NCBI GenBank assembly: GCA_003225315.1
Contig: QHZD01000008.1
Span: 1 to 34,393 of the forward strand
Direction of reading: 5' to 3'
Source: Acidobacteriota bacterium
GTDB taxonomy: Bacteria; Acidobacteriota; Terriglobia; Acidiferrales; UBA7541
DNA: 34,393 nt
Part shown: in pieces, positions 26,214 to 34,364 of the stretch
Layout: each line of letters starts with the position of its first letter
Numbering within the stretch: the first letter of the stretch is position 1
Notes under the pieces: generated by a model
Seen by the model: only the letters and a program-made list of their open reading frames with translations
Databases searched by the model: none
What the model was told of the DNA's origin: nothing
Program-made: the position numbers and the translations under genes

Positions 26214-27524
26214 CTAGGATGGACCGCCACTCTCGGCCGACTTCTCTGATTTCTCTCCACCGACAACAGGTGGTCTGCGCTTCTGGGGCTTTCGGCTGCT
26301 TGATGAAGCGTCTGCCTTATCTTCGAGGAGTTTACTCAGCAGGTTGGCGATTTGCGATTCTTGTCGCAGAACCGTTTCTTGGTGTGCGGCAGCGCCGTCC
26401 GTTTCGGTCAAATGCGCAAGCTGCGCCGCCAAATGGCGTACTGCCACATCATTTGGCACATACTTTCGATTCGTGGGCAGGACCGCCTCCCAGCCTGATT
26501 CTGTCCGCCGCAGCTCCCAGCGAATTTTTTCGTGCCGCTGTTTATAGTCCGTTTCTCCGGCCGTGATGGTCGCGCGAGAATCAATCTGCAGATGCGCCCA
26601 TCCGTGATCCCGTTTGATTTCCAGGCGCTCCACGCGGAGCCGTTCAAAAATCACCACCGGCTGCGCTAGTTTGGAGGGCGCATCCGTGCGCAAGATGCTT
26701 CCCGAGGCATTGCTCAATTCAGCGATTGCTTCAGCAACCTGGCTGTTCGTCGGCGGCTTGCTTCCCGCCGCAATGATGATGCTCTCCGGCACTTCAAACG
26801 GTGTTGCCGCAGCCGCCGGTGCACCCTGAGCTGGCAGGTCAGCATTCACAACCTTTGTCCGTTCCGAAGCTGTTCGTTCCGAAGCCATCTTGGGCGGCCG
26901 ATCCACAGAGGAAGCCGCCGCAGCGGTTTGTTCCTCCTTTGCCGACGCGGTCTCGCGCGGTTTTGTGGAACTTGAAGCTCGTGCTGGCGTCGGCGTCTTG
27001 GCAGCGGTCAGAATCTCCGCGCTTTCCACTTTGTAGCGGTAGAAGCGTGGTCTCCCGCGCGACTTCCAATACGGCCCCTCGTAATTCTGAGCCTCCGGCC
27101 CTGTACTCACCAGGCTGTAAAAACTGTGCGCCAGTGGTTCGAGGACGATGCCGACGTGGCCCGGCCACACGATCAAGTCTCCCGGCTGTGGGTGCCGTAC
27201 GCGCTCAAAATTTTCGTCTCCCGAATAGAGCTCGAACGAGCTCGCATAGGGGTACTCAAAACCGGCGTTGAGATACGCCTGATGAACAAGGTGTGAACAG
27301 TCCCTTGCGCCTCGCCGCGGCTTATCCTGATCTTGGGCTGCATCCGCAATGGTCCGGCCTTCCTCGGCGCTCAACAATCTGGAGTTTGGCGCCGATCCCT
27401 GCGTTGCGGGCGCAACCTGCGACTTTGCCGGCGCGCCCGCCAACAAACAGCCGCTTGCCACACATGCTGCGAACATCACTTTGCGAACCGCTCTCCACTT
27501 CCATTCAGTCCTTGCGTTGCCCAT
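26214..27524 (-). CDS. NlpC/P60 family peptidase with C-terminal helical tail
   Basis: A 436-aa exported protein. After a hydrophobic start (MFAACVASGCLLAGAPAKS) comes an NlpC/P60-type papain-like domain (about 55-165) with catalytic Cys in RDCSHLVHQAYLNAG (C76) and His in PQPGDLIVWPGHVGIVL (H123). Such enzymes cleave peptidoglycan stem peptides. A low-complexity Ala/Ser/Lys linker (about 175-240) follows. Next is a domain with the look of an NTF2-like fold (KIRWELRRTESGWEAVLPTNRKYVPNDVAV), then a heptad-like helix (HQETVLRQESQIANLLSKLLEDKA) and a basic tail. It lies downstream of the subtilase gene (173 bp) on the same strand and converges on the PQQ gene with 14 bp between them. Confidence 0.85.
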   Translation of the reverse strand: MGNARTEWKWRAVRKVMFAACVASGCLLAGAPAKSQVAPATQGSAPNSRLLSAEEGRTIADAAQDQDKPRRGARDCSHLVHQAYLNAGFEYPYASSFELYSGDENFERVRHPQPGDLIVWPGHVGIVLEPLAHSFYSLVSTGPEAQNYEGPYWKSRGRPRFYRYKVESAEILTAAKTPTPARASSSTKPRETASAKEEQTAAAASSVDRPPKMASERTASERTKVVNADLPAQGAPAAAATPFEVPESIIIAAGSKPPTNSQVAEAIAELSNASGSILRTDAPSKLAQPVVIFERLRVERLEIKRDHGWAHLQIDSRATITAGETDYKQRHEKIRWELRRTESGWEAVLPTNRKYVPNDVAVRHLAAQLAHLTETDGAAAHQETVLRQESQIANLLSKLLEDKADASSSSRKPQKRRPPVVGGEKSEKSAESGGPS

Positions 27525-27697
27525 GGCCCATTTGTCCTTGCCCGGAGACAGTTTCCCCTTCTTCTAGGATCCATTTAGGGCTAGAGGAGGCAATGGAACT
27601 TGCCGTGAGCGTCATCGGCCAAATGGCCAGTCAAAATCGGCTCTGGGAATCCGCTGGGTTTGTAGGCTGGACCGGGGAGGCCTGGGGCCGAAGCTTC

Positions 27698-29920
27698 TTA
27701 GTTCACTACGACTTGGACCGTTGTGGAGCGACTGACGCCGCTCGAGGTACCGGTTACCGTAAGAGTATAGCTTCCCGCAGGAGTGCCTGCTGTTGCCGGT
27801 GGCATTATGGTGAGGGACGCAGTCTTGCTCACGCCGGCGTAGGACGCCGTGATGGTGACGGGCGTTGAAGCCGTCACCGTGGTGGTGTTGACCGTAAACG
27901 TCTCGCTGGTATATCCCGCAATCACGGTCACGCTCGACGGGACCGTCGCCGCTGGCGCGCTGCTCGAGAGATTGACGACCGCGCCGCCGCTCGGAGCTGC
28001 CCCGCTGAGAGTTACCGTGCCGGTCGACGAAGATCCGCCGTTGACACTGGTTGGGTTAAGCGCCAGCGTAGATAGCGTCACGGAACCGGAACCCGGTGGG
28101 TTGTTGGTGTAGCCGCAAGAGTACGCGCAAAGTGAAACGGTAAGTAGTCCGGTCACGGCAGCAAGGCCGGCTCTCTGGCGAGGAACACGGCCAAAGCTGC
28201 CCACGATCAAAACGATTACGGTCAGCGCAAACCACGTTACCGGCGTCACCCACAACCGCATCGGCGGTACGTATCTTGGCAAGAGCCGCGGGGTCGCGGC
28301 CGTTCTTGCTGTCGTCGTCAACGTAACAGTCGCCGTCGCCTGGCTCGACCCATTTAGTGTCACGGACGACGGTGAAACCGTGCAAGTGGCGGCCTGCGGC
28401 GCGCCCATGCACTCCCATGTTACCGTCTGTTTTGAACCATTCAACGGCGCAGCGGACACTGTGAAGCTTGCTTGCTGTCCTGCGGTAATGGTCGTCGTGG
28501 ACGGTGTCGCGGAAACGCTGTAGTCCTGCGAACAGCTCGGCGTGGTTACCGATCCGAGGGCCATGCACAAATCCAGGCGCCCGTTGCCCATATTGGGGTC
28601 CGCAAGCGGTACTGCGTGGGCTGTGGCCGTTTTGGCCCCCGACTGGGCAATGCCCGTCTGCAGGTTGCGCAGCAGCGCCGCGCCTCCCGAGACAAACGGC
28701 GCGCTGAACGATGTTCCCCATCCCGCCGCATACGTCGCGAAGGGGTACGTGCTAACGATGGATTCTCCTGGAGCCGCCACCCACACGATTGTCGTCCCAG
28801 AGTTTGAAAACTGGGAGCGCGTATCCTGATCCGTCGTTGACGCCACGCCCATCACGTCGTTTTGCAGCGCGGCGGGATAGACCAGGAATGGTGGAGGTGG
28901 AGCTTTGCCGTCGTTGCCCGCCGACGCCGCGCAAATGACGCCTTGCTGGTTGGCATAGTCGAGAGCTTTTTGTAGCTCCGTCGAACTCGTCTGCATGTCA
29001 AAGCTCATATTGATCACGTTGGCGTTGTTTTGCACGCCGTAGTAGATCGCTCGCAAAATGTCAGAGAGGGACGCTGTTCCATCCGAATGGAACGCTTTCA
29101 GCGGCATTAGCTGCGCCGTCGGCGCAACCAAGTGGATGATGCCCATTACCATCGTGCCGTGGCCAAACGCCGCATATTTTTTGGGAGTCCCATTCCCGTC
29201 AAGCACCGCCGCCGTGGATTGGTCCAGCACCGCGGCCGTCGACTGATTCACCTGCGCGGCCGAGGGACAAGAAGACGAGGTGCAGGTCTGCGGGGGATAT
29301 GTAGGAAAATCCGTTGGATTCACGTCATTCAGCTCGGAACCTCCCGGCTGGTTCCGCGTGAAATCGTAACCGTCACCCGGCACCAATACTGGTTGCAAAA
29401 CCGGGTGAGTCGGATCCACTCCTGTATCTATGTCCGCGACAACAACGCCCGTCCCCGTCACGTTGAACGACTGCTGCGCATTCTGGATTTCCACGATCGA
29501 CGCCGCCGGCTGATTGACGTAGCTGTTCCATGCCGTTGACGTGGAACCTGCAGGGTAGGCCGTCGAACTTCTGTCTTGCATGAGTGTTGGGGATATTGGC
29601 GTGGGAACGACATTCAGCCCGCCAATCAGGCTGAGCAGTTGATTCACCTCGGCATCCACAAAGCCGGTTAGCCCACCAACAGTACCGCCCAGGAGACCAA
29701 TGAAGACCGTGGGATCAAGGGGCGTTGTGACCAGGAAGACTTGGCCTAATGTGCCGTCGAGCGCTCCAATAATTGTGCACGGCGATAAAGGAAGGCTGCA
29801 GAAGAGTTGAAGCGCGGAAAGCCCGCCCGTCGTCCGAATGATGACCCCCGTGTCTGCCTTCGCCGGAGTGGCCCACAGCAAGGCCAGGAGTACGCCAGCC
29901 AGCCACATTCGCCGCTTCAT
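27698..29920 (-). CDS. S8 subtilase with C-terminal membrane helices and Ig-like repeats
   Basis: A 740-aa exported serine peptidase. Signal peptide MKRRMWLAGVLLALLWATPAKA precedes a prosegment-like region (about 23-140). The catalytic domain (about 150-420) has D165 (DTG), H254 (FGHGTMVMG), oxyanion N336 (AGND) and S404 (GTSFSAP). After it come an Ig-like domain (about 445-525), hydrophobic segments (VTWFALTVIVLIVGSFG; GLAAVTGLLTVSLCAYSCG) and a further Ig-like region to the end (VNGGSSSTGTVTLSG and GTPAGSYTLTVTGTSSG). Acidobacterial extracellular proteins often end this way. GGGGGAGAG directly before the ATG at 29920 fixes the start; the longer frame reaching 30043 is rejected. Its 5' region is long and structured. 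Confidence 0.93.
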   Translation of the reverse strand: MKRRMWLAGVLLALLWATPAKADTGVIIRTTGGLSALQLFCSLPLSPCTIIGALDGTLGQVFLVTTPLDPTVFIGLLGGTVGGLTGFVDAEVNQLLSLIGGLNVVPTPISPTLMQDRSSTAYPAGSTSTAWNSYVNQPAASIVEIQNAQQSFNVTGTGVVVADIDTGVDPTHPVLQPVLVPGDGYDFTRNQPGGSELNDVNPTDFPTYPPQTCTSSSCPSAAQVNQSTAAVLDQSTAAVLDGNGTPKKYAAFGHGTMVMGIIHLVAPTAQLMPLKAFHSDGTASLSDILRAIYYGVQNNANVINMSFDMQTSSTELQKALDYANQQGVICAASAGNDGKAPPPPFLVYPAALQNDVMGVASTTDQDTRSQFSNSGTTIVWVAAPGESIVSTYPFATYAAGWGTSFSAPFVSGGAALLRNLQTGIAQSGAKTATAHAVPLADPNMGNGRLDLCMALGSVTTPSCSQDYSVSATPSTTTITAGQQASFTVSAAPLNGSKQTVTWECMGAPQAATCTVSPSSVTLNGSSQATATVTLTTTARTAATPRLLPRYVPPMRLWVTPVTWFALTVIVLIVGSFGRVPRQRAGLAAVTGLLTVSLCAYSCGYTNNPPGSGSVTLSTLALNPTSVNGGSSSTGTVTLSGAAPSGGAVVNLSSSAPAATVPSSVTVIAGYTSETFTVNTTTVTASTPVTITASYAGVSKTASLTIMPPATAGTPAGSYTLTVTGTSSGVSRSTTVQVVVN
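29198..29245. repeat. 24-bp tandem duplication inside the subtilase gene
   Basis: Units 29198-29221 and 29222-29245 match at 20 of 24 bases and encode QSTAAVLD twice (residues 226-241) shortly before the catalytic His. The frame is kept. It is probably a surface loop expansion. Confidence 0.7.
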
Positions 29921-30033
29921 GGCTCTCCCCCTCTTCTTACCTGTTCTTACCTGCCGATTTCCTTCTTTTGTCTCTCCTCGCCTTGCCTCATCCTTTTCCA
30001 AATTCGATTGGGACTCTCTCTCCAATAAACCAC

Positions 30034-30045
30034 GCATGCGCATGC
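30034..30045. promoter_or_regulatory. 12-bp perfect palindrome upstream of the subtilase
   Basis: GCATGCGCATGC is a perfect 12-bp palindrome about 114 bp upstream of the subtilase ATG. It may be a dimeric protein-binding site; alternating purine-pyrimidine sequence could also form Z-DNA. No direct evidence of regulation is available. Confidence 0.3.
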
Positions 30046-30152
30046 ATTCCCCTCTCCCCTATCCGTTCACACCCCTCGGAATAAACTCTCCGGCACCCGC
30101 AGCTCACAGGCTGGTGACATCAGCAGATTTCCGATTGAATGCGCGATTATTC

Positions 30153-30224
30153 CCGGACTGACCTACCTCGCCACACTCCCTCGGAGGCAAATCGTTGGGG
30201 CGGGTCGTGCGTAGGTCAGTCCGG
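30153..30224. repeat. 72-nt element with 14-bp perfect inverted arms
   Basis: CCGGACTGACCTAC (30153-30166) and GTAGGTCAGTCCGG (30211-30224) are perfect inverted arms around a 44-nt centre. No U-tract follows on either strand, so it is not a typical intrinsic terminator. I see no clear target duplication in the flanks. It could be a miniature inverted-repeat element, a structured RNA or a processing site. Confidence 0.6.
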
Positions 30225-30414
30225 CTCGTCCCTGTTAGTAAGGTTTAAAATAGGGGGAAAAAATAGGAGGAAAAGTCTGCAAAATGGCCTAGGGTAAATA
30301 CCCGATTGCAAGTCCTCGTCTCAAACCTGCGCGTCTACATGAATCTGCCCCAGCGATATACGACTTCAGCGTCTTAACAGCGAACGCCTAGTGGCTGCTG
30401 AAGCTCTCTCGCAG

Positions 30415-31350
30415 TTACATGTTGCTGATTGCCTGCTCACCGCATTCGATATCGCCATTCAGGAAAGCCGCCGTGCTCGCGGCACCCGCCGGCTCCGCCA
30501 ACACGTGTTCCTCCACAAGTAACGCCCCAATAGCGCGCAGCATCTGCTCTTCACTCACAAGGACAACGTCATCAACGACATTCTTCACCTCGCGCACGTT
30601 CTCCGCAACCGGCGTTCGCGTTGCCAGCCCGTCAGCAATCGTGTCGCACGTCTCCGTGCCCACCACTTTGCCTTCCTTCCATGACAAGTAGTACGAGGGA
30701 GCGCCTTCTGCCTGCACGCCAATGATTTTCACTTGCGGCGCGATCTGCTTCGCTGCCGCAGCGATGCCGCGAATCAGCGCGGTATCTCCCATCGGCACAA
30801 CGATCGCGTTCGTTTCGGGAAGCTGCTCCAGGATTTCGCACCCAATCGTCGCGGGACCGGCAGGCAGATCCTCGTCGGTAGCATCGTTCAGAAAAAACAC
30901 GCCGGGCTCCTTGGCGTACTCCGCAGCCAGCGTGAACGCAGACGCCAAATCGCTGCCTCCGCTCTCTACAAAGGCTGCTCCAAGCGCCGCAATGCGCCCG
31001 CGCTTCACTGGATTGCAGTTCGCCGGCAAGAATATCTTGGCCTTGATTCCAAACTGTTTCGCGGCATACGCCACCGCCGCTCCGTGATTCCCGGTGCTGC
31101 AAGCCACCACTTCTTTTATTGGTCCCCGATTCATTCGCTGGGCCAGCGCGTAAACCGCCCCTCTTACCTTGAACGATCCCGTCGGCAGCTCCATCTCTAG
31201 TTTCAGATAAACGTTCTTGCCTGTCCTTTGGCTGAGAAATGGCGCAGCGATCAGCCGTGTCGGCTCGAAATACGTCGCCAGAAATCTCTGCGCCTCTCGG
31301 ATCGTGGAGACACCCGGAACAATTTGCGAACGTCCCACAGTGGTCTTCAT
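30415..31350 (-). CDS. PLP-dependent threonine/serine dehydratase-like enzyme
   Basis: A 311-aa fold-type II pyridoxal-phosphate enzyme resembling catabolic threonine ammonia-lyase (TdcB-like), which deaminates Thr or Ser to 2-oxoacids. The PLP lysine lies in LPTGSFKVRGAVYAL (K61) and the phosphate-binding or substrate loop is STGNHGAAVAYAA. VPMGDTALIRGIAAAAK corresponds to the second glycine-rich segment, slightly altered. There is no C-terminal ACT domain, so no isoleucine feedback is expected. ATG 31350 overlaps the permease stop by four bases (ATGA), and a longer frame running into the permease gene is rejected. Diaminopropionate lyase-like or serine racemase-like activity cannot be excluded from sequence alone. 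Confidence 0.9.
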   Translation of the reverse strand: MKTTVGRSQIVPGVSTIREAQRFLATYFEPTRLIAAPFLSQRTGKNVYLKLEMELPTGSFKVRGAVYALAQRMNRGPIKEVVACSTGNHGAAVAYAAKQFGIKAKIFLPANCNPVKRGRIAALGAAFVESGGSDLASAFTLAAEYAKEPGVFFLNDATDEDLPAGPATIGCEILEQLPETNAIVVPMGDTALIRGIAAAAKQIAPQVKIIGVQAEGAPSYYLSWKEGKVVGTETCDTIADGLATRTPVAENVREVKNVVDDVVLVSEEQMLRAIGALLVEEHVLAEPAGAASTAAFLNGDIECGEQAISNM

Positions 31351-33968
31351 TCGTGGCGCAGGGCCATCAGGGGATCGATTCGCGAAGCGCGTCGGGCGGG
31401 GATGATGCAGCCAAGCGCGACGGCGGACGTCAGCACGATCACGATGCCAACGAAGGTCGCGGGATCGTTGGGAGAGACGCCGACCAGTGCAACGCGCAGG
31501 AGACGGGATGCGGCCAGGGCAAGAAGCAAGCCAACAGCTAGGCCGGGCACGAGGGGACGGATTCCTTGTGCCAGGACGAGGCGGACAATGTCGCGTCGAC
31601 TGGCGCCGATGGCCATGCGCAGACCGATTTCCTGCGTGCGCCGGCTGACGGCGTGGGCAATCACGCCGTAGAGGCCGATGGCGGCGAGCACGGTGGCGAC
31701 TACGGCGAAGATTGAGCAGATGGCTCCGAACAGGCTCACCGTGAGGCGGCTCTCGGCGATGCGGCTTTCGAGCGTACGCACTTCGTAAACGGCGAGGTTT
31801 TCGTCGAGGCGCTGGACTTCGCGGCGGAAGGCGTCGGCCAGAGTGGCCGGAGGAACGAGGGTGCGCGCCACAAGGAAGACTTGCCGATCGGGCTTCTCCG
31901 CATAGGGCACGTAGATCAGCGGATCGCGCTGCAGGTGCTGGCGGAAGTTCTGAAGAATATCGGGGACGACGCCGACGACACTGAGCCACGCGCCAGGCAA
32001 ATGGTCTTCCAGAATACGAAAGCGTTTGTCGAGAGCGTCTTCGCCGGGCCAGAACTTGGCGGCGAAGGTTTCATTCACGACGACCACGGGCGGTCCGGCT
32101 ACGCCATCGGCATCCAGGAAGAGCCGGCCGCGGCGCGGTTGCACTTGCATGGTCTGGAAATAGTTATTGCTGACGACGAGGCCGCCTCCCTCGGGTGGTT
32201 GCGCAGGATCGATAGTGCGGCCTTCAAACTCAAAGGGGAAGGGAACCCAGCCTCCGAGGGGCAAGTTCGACGCGACGCCAGCAAGCTCGACGCCGGGCAG
32301 CGCTTTCAGGCGTGCACTCAAGTTTTGATGAAAGGCGGTCCAGCTTTCCGACTTGGCGTACTTAGCTTCGGGAAGATTGAGGCGCATCGTCAGGACGTTG
32401 GCGGTGTTCACGCCGATGGGGGCGCTGTATACTTTGACAGCGCTGCGAATCATCAGGCCGGCGGCCGCGAGCAGTACGACACAAAGCGCCATTTGGCAGG
32501 CCACCAGAATATTCGAGAGGCGCAAACCAAATTTGCTGCCAACCAGGCCAAATCCGCCGTCCTTCAGCGCGGCGTGTACATCCGTTTTCGCCAGCCGGAG
32601 CGCCGGTGCCAGACCAAACAATATACCCGTGCCGATGGAGATGGCGGCGAGATAAAGGAGAGCGCCACGATCAAGAGAGAGATGAAGCCAGATGGGTTTC
32701 ACCTGAGTGCCAAGGCCGCTATCAAACCAGCGCAAGCCTCCGAGCGCCACGAGCCATCCCAAAAAGCCGCCAGCAATCGAGAGCACCACGCTCTCGACCA
32801 GAAGCTGGCGGATGATGGACACTTTCCCTGCGCCGATGGCCACGCGAATGGAGATTTCACGGGAACGATGAGCGGCGCGCGCCAGAAGCATGTTGGCCAC
32901 ATCGGCGCAGGCAATCAGCAGGACACAACCAACGGCGCCGAAAAGCGCGAAGAACAAAGGCTTCATGAAATACAGGCCGGTAATCTCCATGATGGGCCGG
33001 ACGTCCGCGGTGATGTCCTTGTTGGTGTCGGGGTACTGCGCGACGAGGCCAGCAGCCAGGGCAGTTATTTCAGAACGGGTCGCGGCGAGGGAGCCAGTGT
33101 CGCCGAGATTGCCAAACAGCATAAGGTCGCGGTTGTCTCGTTTTTCGCGGGACGCGTCGGAAATCAGTGGCGTCCACAAATCCGTTTCTTCCGGAAAGCG
33201 ACGGCCGGGAGGCATCACGCCAATCACCACGCGCGGAACTTCATCCATGCGAACCGTTTTGCCGATGATGGAAGGATCGCTGGCGTAGCGGTCGCGCCAG
33301 ACGTGATAACCGAGTATAAGTACGGGCGGAGCGCCGGGGCGTTCGTCTTCGGGAATGAAATCGCGCCCCAACAGAGGCTTGTGCCCGACTACTGAGAAAC
33401 CGTTGGCGGACATTTGCACGCAGAAATACCGTTCGGGGAGCGCGTTGTGGTCGCTCAAATTGACCGGCGCCATCTGATAAGCGGCCAATCCGGAAAGGGA
33501 CTTCGTCTGCGAGCGAAAATCGCGAAAGTCGGGGTAGGACACGCCCCAATCGTGGCTGCGCGTGACATTCGTGGAAGTCACGATCACGATGCGATCGCGG
33601 TTTTCAAGGCCCAGGTCCCAGGACAGCGCGCCGTTGACGATGGTGTACATGGCAGTGTCCGCGCCGATGCCCAGCGCCAGTGCGGTTGCGGCGACGGCGG
33701 TGAATCCAGCATTTTTGACGAGCATGCGCAGGGCGAAGCGAAGGTCCATCAGAAAGTTTTCAAGAAGTGGCCAGCGCCACGCTAGGCGGCTGTTTTCTTC
33801 CGTCAGAGTGACGTTGCCAAATTCGCGGCGAGCAGCGTAGGTGGCTTCCCTCCTGGACATCCCACCGGCCACCAACTCCTCAATCTTCTCTTCGAGATGC
33901 TCCCGAATCTCTTCGGACAGATCACCATAGATACGTCGCCGTGAAAATAGTCGTTTGAGCCAACTCAT
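31347..33968 (-). CDS. ABC transporter permease, MacB/FtsX type (ADOP-like)
   Basis: An 873-aa inner-membrane protein. The N-terminus has the soluble prefix found in acidobacterial orphan permeases (LSEEIREHLEEKIEELVAGGMSRREATYAARREFGN, about 17-51), then a first helix (about 83-112), a MacB-type periplasmic domain and two FtsX-like four-helix units. One is around residues 335-500 (ACADVANMLLARAAHRSREISIRVAIGA) and the other at the C-terminus (YGVIAHAVSRRTQEIGLRMAIGASRRDIVRLVL to PARRASRIDPLMALRHE). It has no ATP-binding domain, and none is encoded next to it. It overlaps the PadR stop by four bases (ATGA). The exported substrate is unknown. Confidence 0.95.
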   Translation of the reverse strand: MSWLKRLFSRRRIYGDLSEEIREHLEEKIEELVAGGMSRREATYAARREFGNVTLTEENSRLAWRWPLLENFLMDLRFALRMLVKNAGFTAVAATALALGIGADTAMYTIVNGALSWDLGLENRDRIVIVTSTNVTRSHDWGVSYPDFRDFRSQTKSLSGLAAYQMAPVNLSDHNALPERYFCVQMSANGFSVVGHKPLLGRDFIPEDERPGAPPVLILGYHVWRDRYASDPSIIGKTVRMDEVPRVVIGVMPPGRRFPEETDLWTPLISDASREKRDNRDLMLFGNLGDTGSLAATRSEITALAAGLVAQYPDTNKDITADVRPIMEITGLYFMKPLFFALFGAVGCVLLIACADVANMLLARAAHRSREISIRVAIGAGKVSIIRQLLVESVVLSIAGGFLGWLVALGGLRWFDSGLGTQVKPIWLHLSLDRGALLYLAAISIGTGILFGLAPALRLAKTDVHAALKDGGFGLVGSKFGLRLSNILVACQMALCVVLLAAAGLMIRSAVKVYSAPIGVNTANVLTMRLNLPEAKYAKSESWTAFHQNLSARLKALPGVELAGVASNLPLGGWVPFPFEFEGRTIDPAQPPEGGGLVVSNNYFQTMQVQPRRGRLFLDADGVAGPPVVVVNETFAAKFWPGEDALDKRFRILEDHLPGAWLSVVGVVPDILQNFRQHLQRDPLIYVPYAEKPDRQVFLVARTLVPPATLADAFRREVQRLDENLAVYEVRTLESRIAESRLTVSLFGAICSIFAVVATVLAAIGLYGVIAHAVSRRTQEIGLRMAIGASRRDIVRLVLAQGIRPLVPGLAVGLLLALAASRLLRVALVGVSPNDPATFVGIVIVLTSAVALGCIIPARRASRIDPLMALRHE

Positions 33969-34306
33969 GATTCACCCGGCGCCAACACCCGCGTAATCCC
34001 TTCGAGCATCTTTTCAAATCGCGACACTTCATGCTCCAGATGCCTCGCTCCCTTGGCCGTCAGCTTGTACGTGCGAACGCGGCGATTCGTGGAAGAAACG
34101 CCCCAATCAGCTTTCACCAACCCCTCCTTGAGCAGCCGCTGAAGCGCCGGATAGAGCGATCCCTCTTCAATTTGCAGCAAATCGTTCGACGTTCGCTTGA
34201 TGTGCTGCGCGAGCGCATAGCCATGCAAAGGCTGCCGCTTCAGCGTTCGGAGAATCATCATCTCCAACGCCCCGGGAAAAAGGTCTCGCTGCTCGCGGCT
34301 TTTCAT
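33965..34306 (-). CDS. PadR family transcriptional regulator
   Basis: A 113-aa winged-helix DNA-binding protein of the PadR type: LFPGALEMMILRTLKRQPLHGYALAQHIKR (about 9-38), then LLQIEEGSLYPALQRLLKEGLVKADWG (43-69) and the wing NRRVRTYKLTAKGARHLEHE (74-93), with a short helical dimerisation tail. PadR proteins usually repress nearby genes, often their own operon. It is the first gene of the PadR-permease-dehydratase operon and overlaps the permease by 4 bp. A promoter and a 12-bp palindrome lie directly upstream, consistent with autoregulation. Confidence 0.95.
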   Translation of the reverse strand: MKSREQRDLFPGALEMMILRTLKRQPLHGYALAQHIKRTSNDLLQIEEGSLYPALQRLLKEGLVKADWGVSSTNRRVRTYKLTAKGARHLEHEVSRFEKMLEGITRVLAPGES

Positions 34307-34347
34307 AGGTGGGAAGTCTCTCCAAGCCTCGATTAAGCCAATGTTGC

Positions 34348-34359
34348 TCTAGGCCTAGA
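34348..34359. promoter_or_regulatory. 12-bp palindrome at the PadR transcription start, candidate operator
   Basis: TCTAGGCCTAGA is a perfect 12-bp palindrome located just downstream of the predicted -10 box, over the expected start site of the PadR operon. That placement fits a self-repressing PadR, although it differs from the better-known ATGT-N8-ACAT PadR sites. Confidence 0.4.
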
Positions 34360-34364
34360 CAGGA

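Larger units (their letters stand above)
29921..30414. other. Long non-coding region upstream of the subtilase gene
   Basis: Nearly 500 bp with no credible gene. It contains the palindrome at 30034-30045, the long-arm hairpin at 30153-30224, and an A/G-rich patch with near-repeats TAGGGGGAAAA and TAGGAGGAAAA (about 30250-30275). It would be the leader or promoter region of the subtilase and the 3' region of the dehydratase. I compared it with common riboswitch cores (c-di-GMP, TPP, cobalamin) and saw no match. Confidence 0.55.

Noticed and set aside
27593-27868. Plus-strand frame after an apparent AGAGGAGG Shine-Dalgarno, about 91 codons
   Set aside because: More than half of it is antisense to the end of the subtilase gene and the C-terminal half is Arg/Cys-rich, so it is probably chance.
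30270-30293. AGGAGG followed by ATG GCC TAG on the plus strand
   Set aside because: A two-codon frame with a 13-nt spacer; too small to support as a leader peptide.
29921-30414. Known riboswitch in the subtilase leader
   Set aside because: No match by eye to c-di-GMP, TPP or cobalamin riboswitch cores on either strand.
31351-31989. Upstream extension of the dehydratase frame into the permease gene
   Set aside because: The extension is Arg/Pro/His-rich and out of frame with the permease; the ATG at 31350 begins the recognisable enzyme.
31881-33395. A 504-codon plus-strand frame opposite the permease
   Set aside because: Antisense to a well-recognised FtsX/MacB protein and without domain similarity.
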